Both the position numbers and the translations under genes were made by a program. The notes beneath the pieces were generated by a model, which was not told where the DNA came from, did not search any database, and saw nothing but the letters and a program-made list of their open reading frames with translations. A stretch of DNA of 64,000 bases from Hafnia alvei (GTDB lineage: Bacteria; Pseudomonadota; Gammaproteobacteria; Enterobacterales; Enterobacteriaceae). Below are positions 7,187 to 16,600 of the stretch, one piece after another. The DNA lies in contig NZ_OZ061315.1 in NCBI RefSeq assembly GCF_964063325.1, forward strand, positions 3,224,001 through 3,288,000. The letters run 5' to 3'. Positions within the stretch are counted from its first letter, which is position 1. Each line of letters opens with the position of its first letter.

Positions 7187-8197
7187 CTAAGCTTTAAAGA
7201 TTGCGCCAACACCCATGGCGTAATTTAAAAATTCAATTAATAGGAATCGCTGATCTCCGTGTTTCTGTTCCCATCCTGCAACATCTTTGTGCAACTTGTC
7301 GTGGCACCGCCTGCATAGCGGCAACACGAACAGGTCATGCGCTTTGGTTCCCATGCCACCTAGCCCATGGTTAATCACATGATGCGGATCGTCAGCTGGT
7401 TTACTGCAACCACAGCACTTTTGCGTTTTTACCCACCGCGTGTACTTCTCACACTCCCAGCGTGCCAGTTTAGGTTTCAACATAAAGCTCGCTGGTGGTG
7501 CTTCATCCCCCATTAGTTTGATAACTGGCTTCACTAGCTCGACGCTTTCAGCAATGACCTTCGCTGGGTTTGTTGACCACGGATTTATGTCTGCCTCTTT
7601 CATAACGCCACCCACAAACGCTGGTGGCTCAGGCGTCTTTGTGACGCGGTAATCAATGGCGCTCGGAAGATATTCAGTAAGATGATTGAGCACAGCCCAC
7701 CAGCAAAGCTCGGGTAATGTAAGTTGGTGGCCTTCGTTAAAGCCGAGCGAACCGCGCACCGAGTCCACCAGCCATTCTGCTCGGTTGGTTTCGGCAATGT
7801 CGCCCAACGCGGGGTGAAACTGATCGTGGTGGAGGTTGTCGCAGCTCCAACACAGACGAACGGCACCGTTTTTATGCGATACCGTGTTCAAATTTCTGTT
7901 GTGATAACTGCGTTTCCACTGGCAGATTTTGATTTCATCAACCCACGCGTTAAGCGCACCATCACCGCCAGCGGCTCTAATCACATCGTAGTGAGAGAAG
8001 AACGACCGCAGCTCCTCATCATTAGCCAGATCCTGATTTGCCGCAGGCAGCTCACCGGCTGGCAGCTTCGCAAACTCTTCCGGCACAGCAGTGATCATTA
8101 GGCGCTGGCCTTTGCGGAACTTGTGCGTCAATTGGCCCGGCTTAAGCAAAACTATGCCAGCGTCGGTTTGTGGGAATGCAGTGAGGATCATGCGCAT
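7187..8197 (-). CDS. DUF968 protein, Ref-like zinc/HNH C-terminus
   Basis: A 336-residue protein of the DUF968 type common in the nin-like region of lambdoid phages. The C-terminal part has CCGCSKPADDPHHVINHG, then GTKAHDLFVLPLCRRCHDKLH, a Cys/His arrangement like the P1 Ref HNH nuclease. The middle has CWSCDNLHHDQ. A recombination or DNA-processing role is inferred from that likeness and from position. The start overlaps the end of the methylase gene by 10 bases, so the genes are coupled. It is intact and of normal length. Confidence 0.82.
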   Translation of the reverse strand: MRMILTAFPQTDAGIVLLKPGQLTHKFRKGQRLMITAVPEEFAKLPAGELPAANQDLANDEELRSFFSHYDVIRAAGGDGALNAWVDEIKICQWKRSYHNRNLNTVSHKNGAVRLCWSCDNLHHDQFHPALGDIAETNRAEWLVDSVRGSLGFNEGHQLTLPELCWWAVLNHLTEYLPSAIDYRVTKTPEPPAFVGGVMKEADINPWSTNPAKVIAESVELVKPVIKLMGDEAPPASFMLKPKLARWECEKYTRWVKTQKCCGCSKPADDPHHVINHGLGGMGTKAHDLFVLPLCRRCHDKLHKDVAGWEQKHGDQRFLLIEFLNYAMGVGAIFKA

Positions 8198-8835
8198 GTG
8201 GTCACCTCGACCCGCCCCGGAACTAACTCAACGGATTGCGAGCACTCATTACCCCATGAATCCCAGCCATCAGCCTGATTTCGCGCAAATAGCTCAATAC
8301 GCTTCACATCCCCATAAAGCTTTTCAAGACGGTATCTAGCCTCACCCGGCTTTGCAGAGTGCTCACCTAATGGGGAATAGATAACCTGCTTAATGGCTGC
8401 ATCACTGCGCTCAAGCCCTTTGCCTCGAACGGCGATCAGACAGCTCTCCTGATTTCCACGGCTATAATTGCCGGGGTTCATTCGGGTTATTTGATTAAGC
8501 AGTTCATAGAAGTCCCAGAAATCAACGATTGAACCATTAGTGAGCGACTCCTCGACAGTGCGTTGCGCTCTCTCGTTCAGCTTTACCCATGTAAACAGAA
8601 ACATCTGGCGAACATTAAAACCCCACGCGCTCGCCAGCTCTCTAGCCTGTGCATCATGAGTACCCGTATACCACATAGCTAAAACAGCGTTATCAGCAGC
8701 GAGATCCCAAACTGGAATACGTTTTAGCTCATCAAGGGTCATTGTCGAATAATGGTTAGATGCAGCACCACGGCTGGACTTGTTGCCATACTGCCAAGGT
8801 GGATCGGCATAAATGACTTGATATTTAGCACTCAT
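8188..8835 (-). CDS. MT-A70 family DNA N6-adenine methyltransferase
   Basis: This enzyme transfers a methyl group from SAM to adenine. The catalytic DPPW motif is at residues 11-14 (VIYADPPWQYGNKSSRGAASNHY). The later segments LAMWYTGTHDAQA, FLFTWVKL and a C-terminal R-Y-R-LEKLYGDVKRIELFAR match MT-A70-like phage methylases. It has 215 residues, which is typical. There is no partner endonuclease next to it, so protection of phage DNA or regulation are the likely roles. It overlaps its neighbours by a few bases on each side. Confidence 0.9.
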   Translation of the reverse strand: MSAKYQVIYADPPWQYGNKSSRGAASNHYSTMTLDELKRIPVWDLAADNAVLAMWYTGTHDAQARELASAWGFNVRQMFLFTWVKLNERAQRTVEESLTNGSIVDFWDFYELLNQITRMNPGNYSRGNQESCLIAVRGKGLERSDAAIKQVIYSPLGEHSAKPGEARYRLEKLYGDVKRIELFARNQADGWDSWGNECSQSVELVPGRVEVTTCA

Positions 8836-9107
8836 CCCAATACCTCCAAACGAACAACAGATTCATAATCCATACGTGGATCTGCAGTACCTAATGGTTG
8901 GCACATCCGAGCACATGCCGTTCTGCTCGCTACGGCGTGTTCCATATCTTCTTCGGTACCGCAGTTCTCAATGACTCGGGACCATTCATATTCAGCGCGA
9001 CGCCACTGCTTTGCCGCTTCACAGCGTTGGGCTCTTTCTCGATGTAGTTGAACGAGTGCCGGACGGTGGCGGCGAATTACTGGCATGGTTTTAATTTTCA
9101 TGCTCAT
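8832..9107 (-). CDS. ANR/PerC-like small transcriptional regulator
   Basis: About 91 residues. A central segment, RAQRCEAAKQWRRAEYEWSRVI followed by ASRTACARM, resembles ANR/PerC-type regulators (Aar family), which modulate virulence gene activators in enterobacteria. The start at 9107 lies in an ACATGA overlap with the replication gene; MKIK at 9101 is an alternative with better spacing from GGAG. A much longer frame upstream is a shadow of the replication gene. Assignment is by pattern recognition only. Confidence 0.55.
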   Translation of the reverse strand: MSMKIKTMPVIRRHRPALVQLHRERAQRCEAAKQWRRAEYEWSRVIENCGTEEDMEHAVASRTACARMCQPLGTADPRMDYESVVRLEVLG

Positions 9108-9970
9108 GTTCTCCAGCCAGTGGTTGGCGCTGAATATTCCTGCTTCGAGAAATCCATATTGACGTAGCTTGCTGGCTGTTTTGATTGCGTGCCTGTAGGC
9201 CACTGAGATCTTGGCAGTCGACCAGCAGCCACCCATTTGGTCGCCGAACTGAGGTATGCGGGGAATTTTGCTGGACGAAACAGCGTCACCGGATTCAGGT
9301 TCGCTGAGAAATCAGGATTATTGGCCCAACGCTCAACGCTGAAATCCACAACCAACACCAGCTCGTCAGTGGTGAACCCTTCACGCAGTCGGCCGCGGAT
9401 ATTCTCGAGTGACGATTTGCAATTCTGGTACCGAGATGCGGTTACTTGGTTCAGGTGTTTGAGTACCTGAATGGCCTGATCGGTGATTTCAACCTCAGGG
9501 TCGGCCGGAGGCTGACAAAAGGTTTTAATACTTGATGGTTCAGGTGTTGATGTTACTGATGGATCGCCCCCAGATTCTGACGGGTGAAAACCGCCCTTTT
9601 TGCTGGATTTCGACGCGTCGGATTTTGACCCGTCAAATTTTGAGGCGTCAGATTTTGACGGGTCAGATTCTGACGCATGAGCAGCTAGGCGAAGTTTCTC
9701 AACATTGAGCTGGTAAATATTGCTGGCGTTCCTGTTACCTGCTCGGCGTTGTTGGCGGCTAATCCACCCTTCTCGCTCCAGTTTCCCCAGCGCTGTACGT
9801 ACGGTGCTTTCACCCGCACCAATCTGGCGAGCAATGGTGGTCACTGAGGGCCAGCTTTTGCCCTCGTCACTGCTGAAATCTGCCAGACGAGCCATGATGG
9901 CCACCTCTGAGAGTTTTAACCCCGCAGCTGCGCAACCGTCCCAGACGTAACCTGATAACTTGTTGCTCAT
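9104..9970 (-). CDS. Phage replication initiation protein (HTH + conserved C-terminal domain)
   Basis: A 288-residue O-like protein. The N-terminal winged helix is clear (LSEVAIMARLADFSSDEGKS, then TTIARQIGAGESTVRTALGKLEREGWI). A low-complexity linker (about residues 100-125) repeats SKSDASK-type units. The C-terminal part, TASRYQNCKSSLENIRGRLREGFTTDE with TLFRPAKFPAYLS, matches the conserved C-terminal domain of phage replication proteins. The linker DNA is a set of 15-bp iterons and may be the origin, as in lambda O. The start ATG overlaps the stop of the DUF4222 gene. No separate P or DnaC-like helicase loader follows. Confidence 0.85.
   Translation of the reverse strand: MSNKLSGYVWDGCAAAGLKLSEVAIMARLADFSSDEGKSWPSVTTIARQIGAGESTVRTALGKLEREGWISRQQRRAGNRNASNIYQLNVEKLRLAAHASESDPSKSDASKFDGSKSDASKSSKKGGFHPSESGGDPSVTSTPEPSSIKTFCQPPADPEVEITDQAIQVLKHLNQVTASRYQNCKSSLENIRGRLREGFTTDELVLVVDFSVERWANNPDFSANLNPVTLFRPAKFPAYLSSATKWVAAGRLPRSQWPTGTQSKQPASYVNMDFSKQEYSAPTTGWRT
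9612..9680. repeat. 15-bp iterons, probable prophage replication origin
   Basis: Four tandem 15-base units start at 9612, 9627, 9642 and 9657 (GACGCGTCGGATTTT, GACCCGTCAAATTTT, GAGGCGTCAGATTTT, GACGGGTCAGATTCT), with a partial fifth unit at 9672. A related unit lies near 9570. They are inside the replication gene, in the linker-coding part, as the lambda origin is inside gene O. Each unit contains a GACnnGTC dyad. Confidence 0.65.
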
Positions 9971-10146
9971 ACGTCGATCCTTTCAAAACGAGAGCGAAAG
10001 AGAATGAGCGGCGATGCACACTCAAAGTCATAGCCCTGACGGCGATAAATCACTTTCTGGTTAATCCGGTCGTAACGGATAACGTGGACAACAGTCCCTT
10101 TCCTATCGCGATAGAAGCGATCAAGAGAAGCAATCCCGTGTGTCAT
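9967..10146 (-). CDS. DUF4222 small phage protein
   Basis: 59 residues, starting at ATG 10146 after a strong GGAGGACGTT ribosome site. The pattern DRFYRDRKGTVVHVIRYDR, VIYRRQGYDFECASP, FRSRFERI matches the DUF4222 family of lambdoid phages, whose function is unknown. Its stop overlaps the replication gene start (GTATGAGC). Its own start overlaps the stop of the preceding small gene, so it lies in a tight early operon. Confidence 0.75.
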   Translation of the reverse strand: MTHGIASLDRFYRDRKGTVVHVIRYDRINQKVIYRRQGYDFECASPLILFRSRFERIDV

Positions 10147-10322
10147 AACGTCCTCCGCTTTCTTGCTATAACACCCACAATAGCCACCGCCCTTCTGTGG
10201 TTACATGGCACCCAGCGGTTTGCTATTCTTCGTTCATACCGTAATGGCGCTGGTGGCCGGACGTTAGTCGCTGGTAAGCAGCGCAGTTGCGGCACCTGAG
10301 TATTTACTGTTAAATTGCTCAC
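10143..10322 (-). CDS. Small hypothetical early protein
   Basis: 59 residues, not recognised. The GTG start at 10322 has GTGGAG 10 bases upstream, and the stop overlaps the DUF4222 start (TTATGA), so it looks like a coupled early gene. It is very basic with many Arg and Pro residues (NVRPPAPLRYERRIANRW, ARKRRTL). A longer frame to 10388 is part of the CII-like gene's shadow. A nucleic-acid-binding role is possible from composition but not shown. Confidence 0.5.
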   Translation of the reverse strand: MSNLTVNTQVPQLRCLPATNVRPPAPLRYERRIANRWVPCNHRRAVAIVGVIARKRRTL

Positions 10323-10326
10323 GCGA

Positions 10327-10860
10327 TTATTTCTCCACACAAGAATGTTTCGCACCCGACGCCAAGAGCTGCATACTCTTGGCGTCACCCTCTCCCCACA
10401 GCATTTCTGAAATCACCCAAATCTCTGCAATCAAAGACTGTGCTCTGTATCCCTTTGCTCGTAGGCGTCTGCTTTCCTCTCGGTCAAGAACACCATCGTG
10501 AGTGAACTCGTTATGAGCTCGGCTAAAATCACCCAGCGCCGCAAGCAGATCGTTAAACTTGTGCAGCAGCTCTTCATTTTCAACCTGCTCGATGTCAGGC
10601 AGTTTTACGAACACTCCACCAGCGCGTTTGCACATAGCTTCGGTAATATCCGTGCGGCCGGAAAATGCCTCCATCTGAATGGCCATCCCGAACGGCACCA
10701 TTTGCCCACCGATCTGGCGAACGCGGTTACTCAGTGCGTTATGAGTACCGTCGTGCGAAAGCTGTTGCGCCATCGCTTCATACCCACCCGGTGTAGAAGT
10801 GATCAGCTTGTGCATTGCTGCTGTCATATCAGCCGGGGCTGGAAAGTTCTTATTGTCCAC
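10327..10860 (-). CDS. CII-like regulator (YmfL / phage CP76 family)
   Basis: A 177-residue regulator with a GTG start. The N-terminal part, TAAMHKLITSTPGGYEAMAQQL followed by NALSNRVRQ, matches the YmfL/CP76 CII-type proteins of lambdoid prophages, which help decide between lysis and lysogeny. The C-terminal half is helical with a FNDLLAALGDFSRAHNEFT segment. It sits immediately downstream of cro, the expected location. Confidence 0.75.
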   Translation of the reverse strand: MDNKNFPAPADMTAAMHKLITSTPGGYEAMAQQLSHDGTHNALSNRVRQIGGQMVPFGMAIQMEAFSGRTDITEAMCKRAGGVFVKLPDIEQVENEELLHKFNDLLAALGDFSRAHNEFTHDGVLDREESRRLRAKGYRAQSLIAEIWVISEMLWGEGDAKSMQLLASGAKHSCVEK

Positions 10861-10899
10861 AGTATTAGTCTCTCTTTTGTGGTTTTACTTTTGGTCTGG

Positions 10900-11112
10900 T
10901 TACTTATGATTCTTAGGTGGAAACAACCCGTCTAAAGTGACCACGCAGCCCAGTTGGTTAAAAGCCATTACAATTTTTCGGCACGACTCAAGATCTGGAG
11001 CTCTTATCCCAGATTCGTAATTAGCCACCCGAGACTGTGACCAGCCACACTTAGCCGCAAAAGTTGTTTGTGAAACACCCAGCTTTTTTCGTTCTGATGC
11101 AATGTTGTTCAT
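10900..11112 (-). CDS. Cro-like repressor (XRE HTH)
   Basis: About 70 residues: a single helix-turn-helix domain (SQTTFAAKCGWSQSRVANYESGIRAPD) plus a short tail. The ATG at 11112 has AAGGACTGACA upstream; the longer frame is not needed. It is divergent from the CI-like gene, and the intervening 110 bases contain three operators and a good promoter for this gene. It should repress the CI promoter and early genes during lytic growth. Confidence 0.85.
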   Translation of the reverse strand: MNNIASERKKLGVSQTTFAAKCGWSQSRVANYESGIRAPDLESCRKIVMAFNQLGCVVTLDGLFPPKNHK

Positions 11113-11142
11113 TGTCAGTCCTTCGTGAGTATGAATACCGCC

Positions 11143-11171
11143 ATTAAACACGCTTTGTGTTTATCATGCAA
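11143..11171 (-). promoter_or_regulatory. pR promoter for cro and the early operon
   Basis: On the minus strand TTGCAT (11171-11166) and TTTAAT (11148-11143) are separated by 17 bases. The elements overlap the first two operators, so bound repressor would block them. Confidence 0.6.
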
Positions 11172-11210
11172 ACACAAAACGTGGAAAGCCATTTAACACA
11201 CTATGTGATA
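11146..11210. promoter_or_regulatory. oR: three repressor operators, 24-bp spacing
   Basis: Three 17-base sites of the form AAACAC-N5-GTGTTT start at 11146, 11170 and 11194. The first is a perfect dyad; the second and third have weaker right halves (GTGGAA, GTGATA). The spacing of exactly 24 bases suggests cooperative binding by CI and Cro. Confidence 0.75.
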
Positions 11211-11221
11211 AATAGAGTTCT

Positions 11222-11875
11222 ATGAACACAAATGAAGAAATCGCAAAACGCCTCAAGAATTTGAGGGAAAGAAAGGGTCTATCTCAAAAGGCTCTAGCAG
11301 AGCTTTGCGGATGGAAATCACAATCACGCATAGGCAATTATGAGCTAGGCACTCGTAGTATCAGCGCTGATGATGCTGTCATAATCGCTAAAGCCTTAGA
11401 CGTTAGTGCTGCTGAGCTCTTATTTGGAGATACCGGATTTAGCAATGTTTCAAACCCTAGGCCATATGAGAGAGGGAATCTCTACCCAGTCATTAGCTGG
11501 GTTAGTGCAGGCGCATGGGCAGAGGCCTGCGAACCTTATACGATTGACCAAATAGATGAGTGGTTTGAATCAGACGCGAAGATTGCTGGTACAGGCTTCT
11601 GGCTTCGTGTTCAAGGTGACTCGATGACTGCACCCACAGGCTTGAGTATACCCGAAGGCACTTTGGTGCTTGTCGATACTGGGCGCGAACCCATTAACCA
11701 TAGTCTCGTTGTCGCTAAGTTGACTGATGCAAATGAAGCAACCTTCAAACGCCTTATCATCGATGCTGGCCAAAAATATCTTAAAGGGCTTAATCCCTCA
11801 TACCCATTAATTCCAATCAACGGGAATTGCAAAATTATCGGCGTCGCGATCGAGACAAAACTGAGACTGGTTTAG
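11222..11875 (+). CDS. CI-like phage repressor with S24 peptidase domain
   Basis: 217 residues. The N-terminal HTH is clear (LSQKALAELCGWKSQSRIGNYELG, residues 20-43). The C-terminal LexA/S24 domain has the cleavage pair Ala96-Gly97 (VSAGAWAE), the catalytic Ser134 in GDSM and Lys176 in TFKRL. It should maintain lysogeny and be inactivated by RecA-stimulated self-cleavage after DNA damage. It is divergent from cro and flanked on both sides by matching operators. All key residues are present, so the repressor looks functional. Confidence 0.93.
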   Translation: MNTNEEIAKRLKNLRERKGLSQKALAELCGWKSQSRIGNYELGTRSISADDAVIIAKALDVSAAELLFGDTGFSNVSNPRPYERGNLYPVISWVSAGAWAEACEPYTIDQIDEWFESDAKIAGTGFWLRVQGDSMTAPTGLSIPEGTLVLVDTGREPINHSLVVAKLTDANEATFKRLIIDAGQKYLKGLNPSYPLIPINGNCKIIGVAIETKLRLV

Positions 11876-11966
11876 CCCATAAAACCTCAATTTCCTCATA
11901 AGAATTTGGGGTTTTACACATCTTTCTTCCCTTCAAATTGCCTCATATTTGCTAAACACACAAAAT

Positions 11967-12039
11967 AAACACATTTTGTGTTTGACACAATAAACACATT
12001 CTGTGAATATAATTCATATCGTAAACACAAATCATGTTC
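11967..12039. promoter_or_regulatory. oL/pL: second operator set controlling the left operon
   Basis: Sites of the same AAACAC-N5-GTGTTT type start at 11967 (perfect), 11992 (right half GTGAAT) and 12023 (weaker, ATGTTC). TTGACA at 11982 and TATAAT at 12008 lie among them but are 20 bases apart, so the exact promoter is uncertain. The genes from 12242 onward would be under CI control. Confidence 0.6.
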
Positions 12040-12241
12040 AGCTTTATGTTCTTTACCCTTATAAATAAGGTTTAGTGAGCGCTACAAACTACAGAGAGAA
12101 GAGCTCGGCCTCACATTTGTAAACCTTCAGCTCCGAGCCCTTCTATGTGTGGAGAGTAATTAATTAAACCTATCTGTTTGTGCGAATTTTAATTAATTCG
12201 CGCCGGGGATTCTCATACCTAAAAAATGTGGAGGAATAATC

Positions 12242-12586
12242 GTGAAGTTAAGCGAATTACCAGCAAAAACACTCGTTAAGCAGGCGCATGCAGGCACCAA
12301 GCTAGTGAGTGAGCAATACTCGGAGGCCGCAGCAATATTGCGTGAAGTCACTACTCGATATGAGGTGTTGTATGAAGTGCGTCTGCAGGCCAAGGATGCA
12401 GCAATAAAACCTGAGCCTGTAGATTTGAGCCAACAGATAGAACTACTAAACAGAATCCTTAGCTGGATTTTGAAAGAGCTTCCTACGCCAACACAAAAGG
12501 CTGCAGCAATGGCCATGAGGCTAAGCTCGGTAATAGAGATCATTTCAAACCTTGAACTCCCATCACAGGGGCAGATAAATGACTAA
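12242..12586 (+). CDS. Hypothetical early left-operon protein
   Basis: 114 residues, no family recognised. The GTG start at 12242 has a GGAGG ribosome site. The sequence is helical with a coiled-coil-like middle and no membrane segment. The stop overlaps the start of the exonuclease gene by 8 bases, so the two are coupled. Its position just after pL suggests an early role in recombination or host takeover, which is inference only. Confidence 0.6.
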   Translation: MKLSELPAKTLVKQAHAGTKLVSEQYSEAAAILREVTTRYEVLYEVRLQAKDAAIKPEPVDLSQQIELLNRILSWILKELPTPTQKAAAMAMRLSSVIEIISNLELPSQGQIND

Positions 12587-13196
12587 CTCAATCGTAATCG
12601 ACATTGAAACTTTGGATGTGCGCCCTTCTGCTCTCATCCTGTCCATTGGCGCTTATGCTTTTGATGTTGCCGATCTGGAAGGTACTCGCAAATTTATTCT
12701 GGCTGTAAGCCGTGATCCTGAGCTTTCTGACTATTCAGCTAATGCGTTCTACTGTCTGCTTGATGCTAACGACCAACTGATGCTTGGGCGCTCTGTTTCG
12801 AAAGATACACAGCACTGGTGGAGAAATCAGAAGCAGGATGCGCAAGAAGCCTTATCCGGTGACCGCGAATCATTAGCTGACCAGCTGCTGAATTTGAATA
12901 GCTGGATTGCTCAACATACTGTCGCCACGATTTACTTTCGCGGTACAGATTTTGATGGCTCGATTCTAGAGAGCGCCTACCGTTCCTACCGCATAGAATG
13001 TCCGTGGAAGTATAACAGCAAGCGCGACGTTCGGACGTACATCGATGCACTCACAGGCAGTAAAAAAGGCTATGTGCCTGACCACCAACCATACTTTCAG
13101 ATGATTAAGCACAATGCACTTCATGACGCGATGAATGATGCCGAGCAGATGGCTATCGCTAAGAGCTGTTTTTCCGCTGTAGTAAATGCTGCATAG
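12579..13196 (+). CDS. 3'-5' exonuclease, Rv2179c-like DEDD type
   Basis: 205 residues with DnaQ/RNase T-like motifs: the N-terminal IDIETL carries Asp8 and Glu10, a central WWRNQ segment follows, then YFRGTDFDGSILESAY, and a C-terminal HNALHDAMNDAEQM provides the last acidic ligands. This matches the Rv2179c-like (DUF5051) exonucleases found in lambdoid left operons. The substrate, RNA or DNA, is not decided by sequence. It is complete. Confidence 0.82.
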   Translation: MTNSIVIDIETLDVRPSALILSIGAYAFDVADLEGTRKFILAVSRDPELSDYSANAFYCLLDANDQLMLGRSVSKDTQHWWRNQKQDAQEALSGDRESLADQLLNLNSWIAQHTVATIYFRGTDFDGSILESAYRSYRIECPWKYNSKRDVRTYIDALTGSKKGYVPDHQPYFQMIKHNALHDAMNDAEQMAIAKSCFSAVVNAA

Positions 13197-13213
13197 GCGT
13201 ATAGGGTAAGTTA

Positions 13214-13291
13214 ATGCAGGAACTCATCAATCAACTAAGCGCTGGAATAAATGCAGTAACACAACCTGTGGAGAATAATTATGAGCAATGA
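13214..13291 (+). CDS. Possible 25-residue leader peptide
   Basis: ATG at 13214 with AGGGTAAG upstream encodes 25 residues (MQELINQLSAGINAVTQPVE and five more) and ends 10 bases inside the next gene. The overlap suggests translational coupling to the AlpA/Xis-like protein. It is too short to be sure it is a gene. Confidence 0.35.
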   Translation: MQELINQLSAGINAVTQPVENNYEQ

Positions 13292-13469
13292 CTTCATGAG
13301 TGAAAAAGAAGTGTTTGAACGAATTAATAAAAAAAGAACGGCTGTATGGCGCTTAAGAACAAAGTACGGTTTTCCATCGCCGGTGCTCACCCACCCATCA
13401 CAATATAGTCGTACAGCGGTTGAAAAATGGATAGCTGAGGGTGGCGTAAACCGAGCGGTTGAGCTGTAA
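13281..13469 (+). CDS. AlpA/excisionase-like small HTH protein
   Basis: 62 residues. The pattern MSEKEVFERINKKRTAVWRL, KYGFPSPVL, RTAVEKWIAEGG is that of AlpA/MerR-type small HTH proteins that act as excisionases or directionality factors. A GTGGAGAATAATT ribosome site precedes it. It is the last gene before the accessory STAND gene, with the integrase further right. I infer that the insertion of the STAND gene separated xis from int. Confidence 0.68.
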   Translation: MSNDFMSEKEVFERINKKRTAVWRLRTKYGFPSPVLTHPSQYSRTAVEKWIAEGGVNRAVEL

Positions 13470-13594
13470 CATATATTTATATCTGATAAGTTTCTCATAC
13501 AGCACAAGAAAACATTCATTTTAACTCATTGTTCGATAGTTAGAGCCACTAGCACTGCTGGCTCGATTCAACACCACATAGCCTTGAGAAAATA

Positions 13595-13629
13595 GCGTAA
13601 ACATATCACTGTTTACGCATTTTCTTTAG
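13595..13629. terminator. Terminator between the left operon and the STAND gene
   Basis: GCGTAAAC (13595-13602) pairs with GTTTACGC (13611-13618) over an 8-base loop and is followed by ATTTTCTTT. It sits between convergent genes and may serve both. Confidence 0.7.
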
Positions 13630-13635
13630 TTAAAG

Positions 13636-16600
13636 TTATTGACATGAATATATTTTACTAGTCCCATTAACCTTGTCATTGTCCATATAAAATGATCCAC
13701 TAAATTGATTTATATTATAGTTAGAGCTTAAACCATTTCCGGTGACATTTTTCTCACCTAGAAGTGTCCACACTATATTTAAGTGGTTATCTTTTAGCAT
13801 TTTTAAGAATGGCTCTTTCTTTATAATCAGATATGGTTTTGTGGCATGTAAAGCCTCAGCAGCGAAGCAAATTATATTTCCATCCTTATTTTCATAAGCT
13901 CCGTCTTCTTTGCTATACTTGAGGCCCATTTTGTCAAAGATCAGTTTGCTTGGCTTAAGAAAATTTAGAGCCTCATTTTTTGATTTATCGAATTCTTCCC
14001 CCCAAACATAATTAACCGATGTAACACTAACATCAGCAACTCTTTTTCCAGAGGCTCTATCTACCACTTGAGTCCAATTTGAGCAGCTATAGTCTTCGGA
14101 TTGAAAAAAATGGAATGCTTCAGACCAATAAAATTCTCTATTGAATAATTGATATATCTCAGCACTTTCAGGCATCCATCGCCCCATGTAATTCTGTTTT
14201 TCTGACCAAGATTTGAATATTTCAAACTCTTCCGACTTTACTAAATATGCTCGAACTTGACACCAAATTTCCTTTATAGGATATTCTAGGTCTGTGTCGC
14301 TTATTACGTCAGGTTCTTTCCATGATGGATGACTTTCTAGCACTAACCATTCATCGCCATTAGTATCATTTACCTCAATCAAACCATATGGATTACTTAT
14401 CGTAGTACTCATCCATTCTTCAAACGTACAATTACAGTCAAAGAATTTATCATTAGCCCACCACATTTCTTCTTGGCTTATCTGTCTTAGGCCAGTATTC
14501 TTGAGTAGGATTGTTGGGTCTATATCTCTTACATATGGATCCCATGGCCCTTGATAAGAGTTTACTTTACGTTCTTTTCCATATCCTCCAAAACGAATGA
14601 AATTATCAGAAAGCATTGCCATATATTCATAATAAGAGATCCATTGATATTTTTTTCCAATCCGTTCTTGATTAAACTCTCTACGACCTCGCCCAGATCC
14701 TATTTCTTTATCAAAATCACCATGTTTTCTTGGGCTCCAACCAAGTTCAATTACACGCTTAAAAATCAAACGTTCAGCGATGCTTAAATCAAAAAATTCG
14801 TCAGTTTCAAGTATTTTATTGTTTTTATCAAAATACGGTTCTAAATCATTTTCAAATGTAGTCAACAAATCCTCAGATAATGAGTTTTTGAACAATTTCT
14901 TATTATAAGAAATATCACCTTCACTCTTTCGACATTTAATTTTTTTTATATTTAAAATATTCTCAATAGAAGAACTATCTGTATAGTCATCATATAAAAA
15001 TGGGTCTATTGAGTTATAAAGCTCTTTTTGCTCATTAGTTAATTTCCTAAGAAAACTTTTAAGAATCTCTTTTCGATTGACTAAGGTCTCTCCAAGTTTA
15101 CACCCTGACCAATCAGTATGATGAAAATTAGTTCCAATTGTATATCTAGAAAAATCACCGCCCCCCATTATTGACCTCCAAAGAGAAAAATAACCATCTT
15201 TGTAATAAAGAGATTTTAATATATCTTTTGAAGGTATATTTTCGGGCCAAATACTTTTGTATGGAGGCCTCGTTTTCGATAGGTCATAACCTTCAGGCAT
15301 CAATCCGAGATGAGAAATATATTCTATAATTTCTCTTGCATAGTCTCGCAATAGAATATTTGGATATACATATTCATGCTTAAAAACTTTATCAAAAACG
15401 ATTTCCGCCAATTGACTTAGTTCATTGTTGTTCTTTGTACGCAAAGTACAACCTAAAGCTACTGCAAATACTCTTTCCCAGATATATGGATCGTTTACTC
15501 CTTCAAACTTGTTTATTACCTTAATTAATACTAGAATTCTATCTTCTAATAAATTAACTAGAGCTTTAGTGGAACAATCCCTCAACTCCCTATTACTTGA
15601 AGTTAAAAACCAGCATAGGGTGATTGCAACTAGTTCTATCGATTTATCAGATATGTAGCGTATATCAGCATCTCTCCAAGCCCAATCAATAAGCTGTCGA
15701 AATGTAGAACTTTCATCATACTTATATTTCAAGTTTTTGGTCCAGAATGCATCTCTGTCCGCTAATGAAAATTTTAATAACCATTCATGTAAAAAAATGG
15801 CGTTCATGGGATGCCCTTCGACACCTGAAATGGAAATCAATTTTTCCATATAATTTTCAAGACTACTTTGTTTGCTTACGATGTTTTTGTTTATGAAGGT
15901 TTCGATTTTTTTAAAATCTATTGCAGCTATATCTCTCCAAACTAAACTATCAATAAAAGAATTAACTAGTTTATAGTCTTCGCTGAGCTCTGGCAGTAAT
16001 TCGTAAATTTCCTTTTCATACTTTTCTGGTAATTGAACAGCCAAAGCCTCAATAATTCCCTGACTGCGATTAAAATCATATTGTTCGTTCAAGTATTTTT
16101 TTAGACGTCCTCCAGTCTTAAATTCACTTTCAATATTTTCAATACCATCCAATAGATAATTAACGGTTAAATGATCATCAAACCTCTCAAAAGATATATA
16201 AACAACTTCCTCAAAGGAATTGTCTTGATTACGAATATTACCCTTAGTCAACAAGCCTTCATCTATTAAGGCATTAAGAAAGTTTTTTTCGCTCACATAG
16301 TCTTTAACAACAGATTGGACTACTTTGTGAGCATCAATAAATGAAATATTACTTCCACCATTAGCTAGTTTAACCTTGATTAGCTCATTAAGAGAATCAT
16401 TAACTAATGGGAATTTACGATCGTAATTATATTTTTTTGGTGATGCTAAAGATTTATTAACGCCACAGACATAATAACTTAATATTTTAGATATGCCATG
16501 AAATCCAGCAGGAACTCTTGTAAAACCACTTCTTTTAAGCCCTTCGCACATTAGCTTTAAAAAAAGAGGATTTTTAAACTCAGGATTTAAATTAGGTGAT

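Noticed and set aside
7724..8101. 125-codon plus-strand frame opposite the DUF968 gene
   Set aside because: Shadow of a well-supported gene; third-position pattern fits the minus strand.
10498..10935. 145-codon plus-strand frame
   Set aside because: Antisense to the CII-like gene, with no ribosome site or family likeness.
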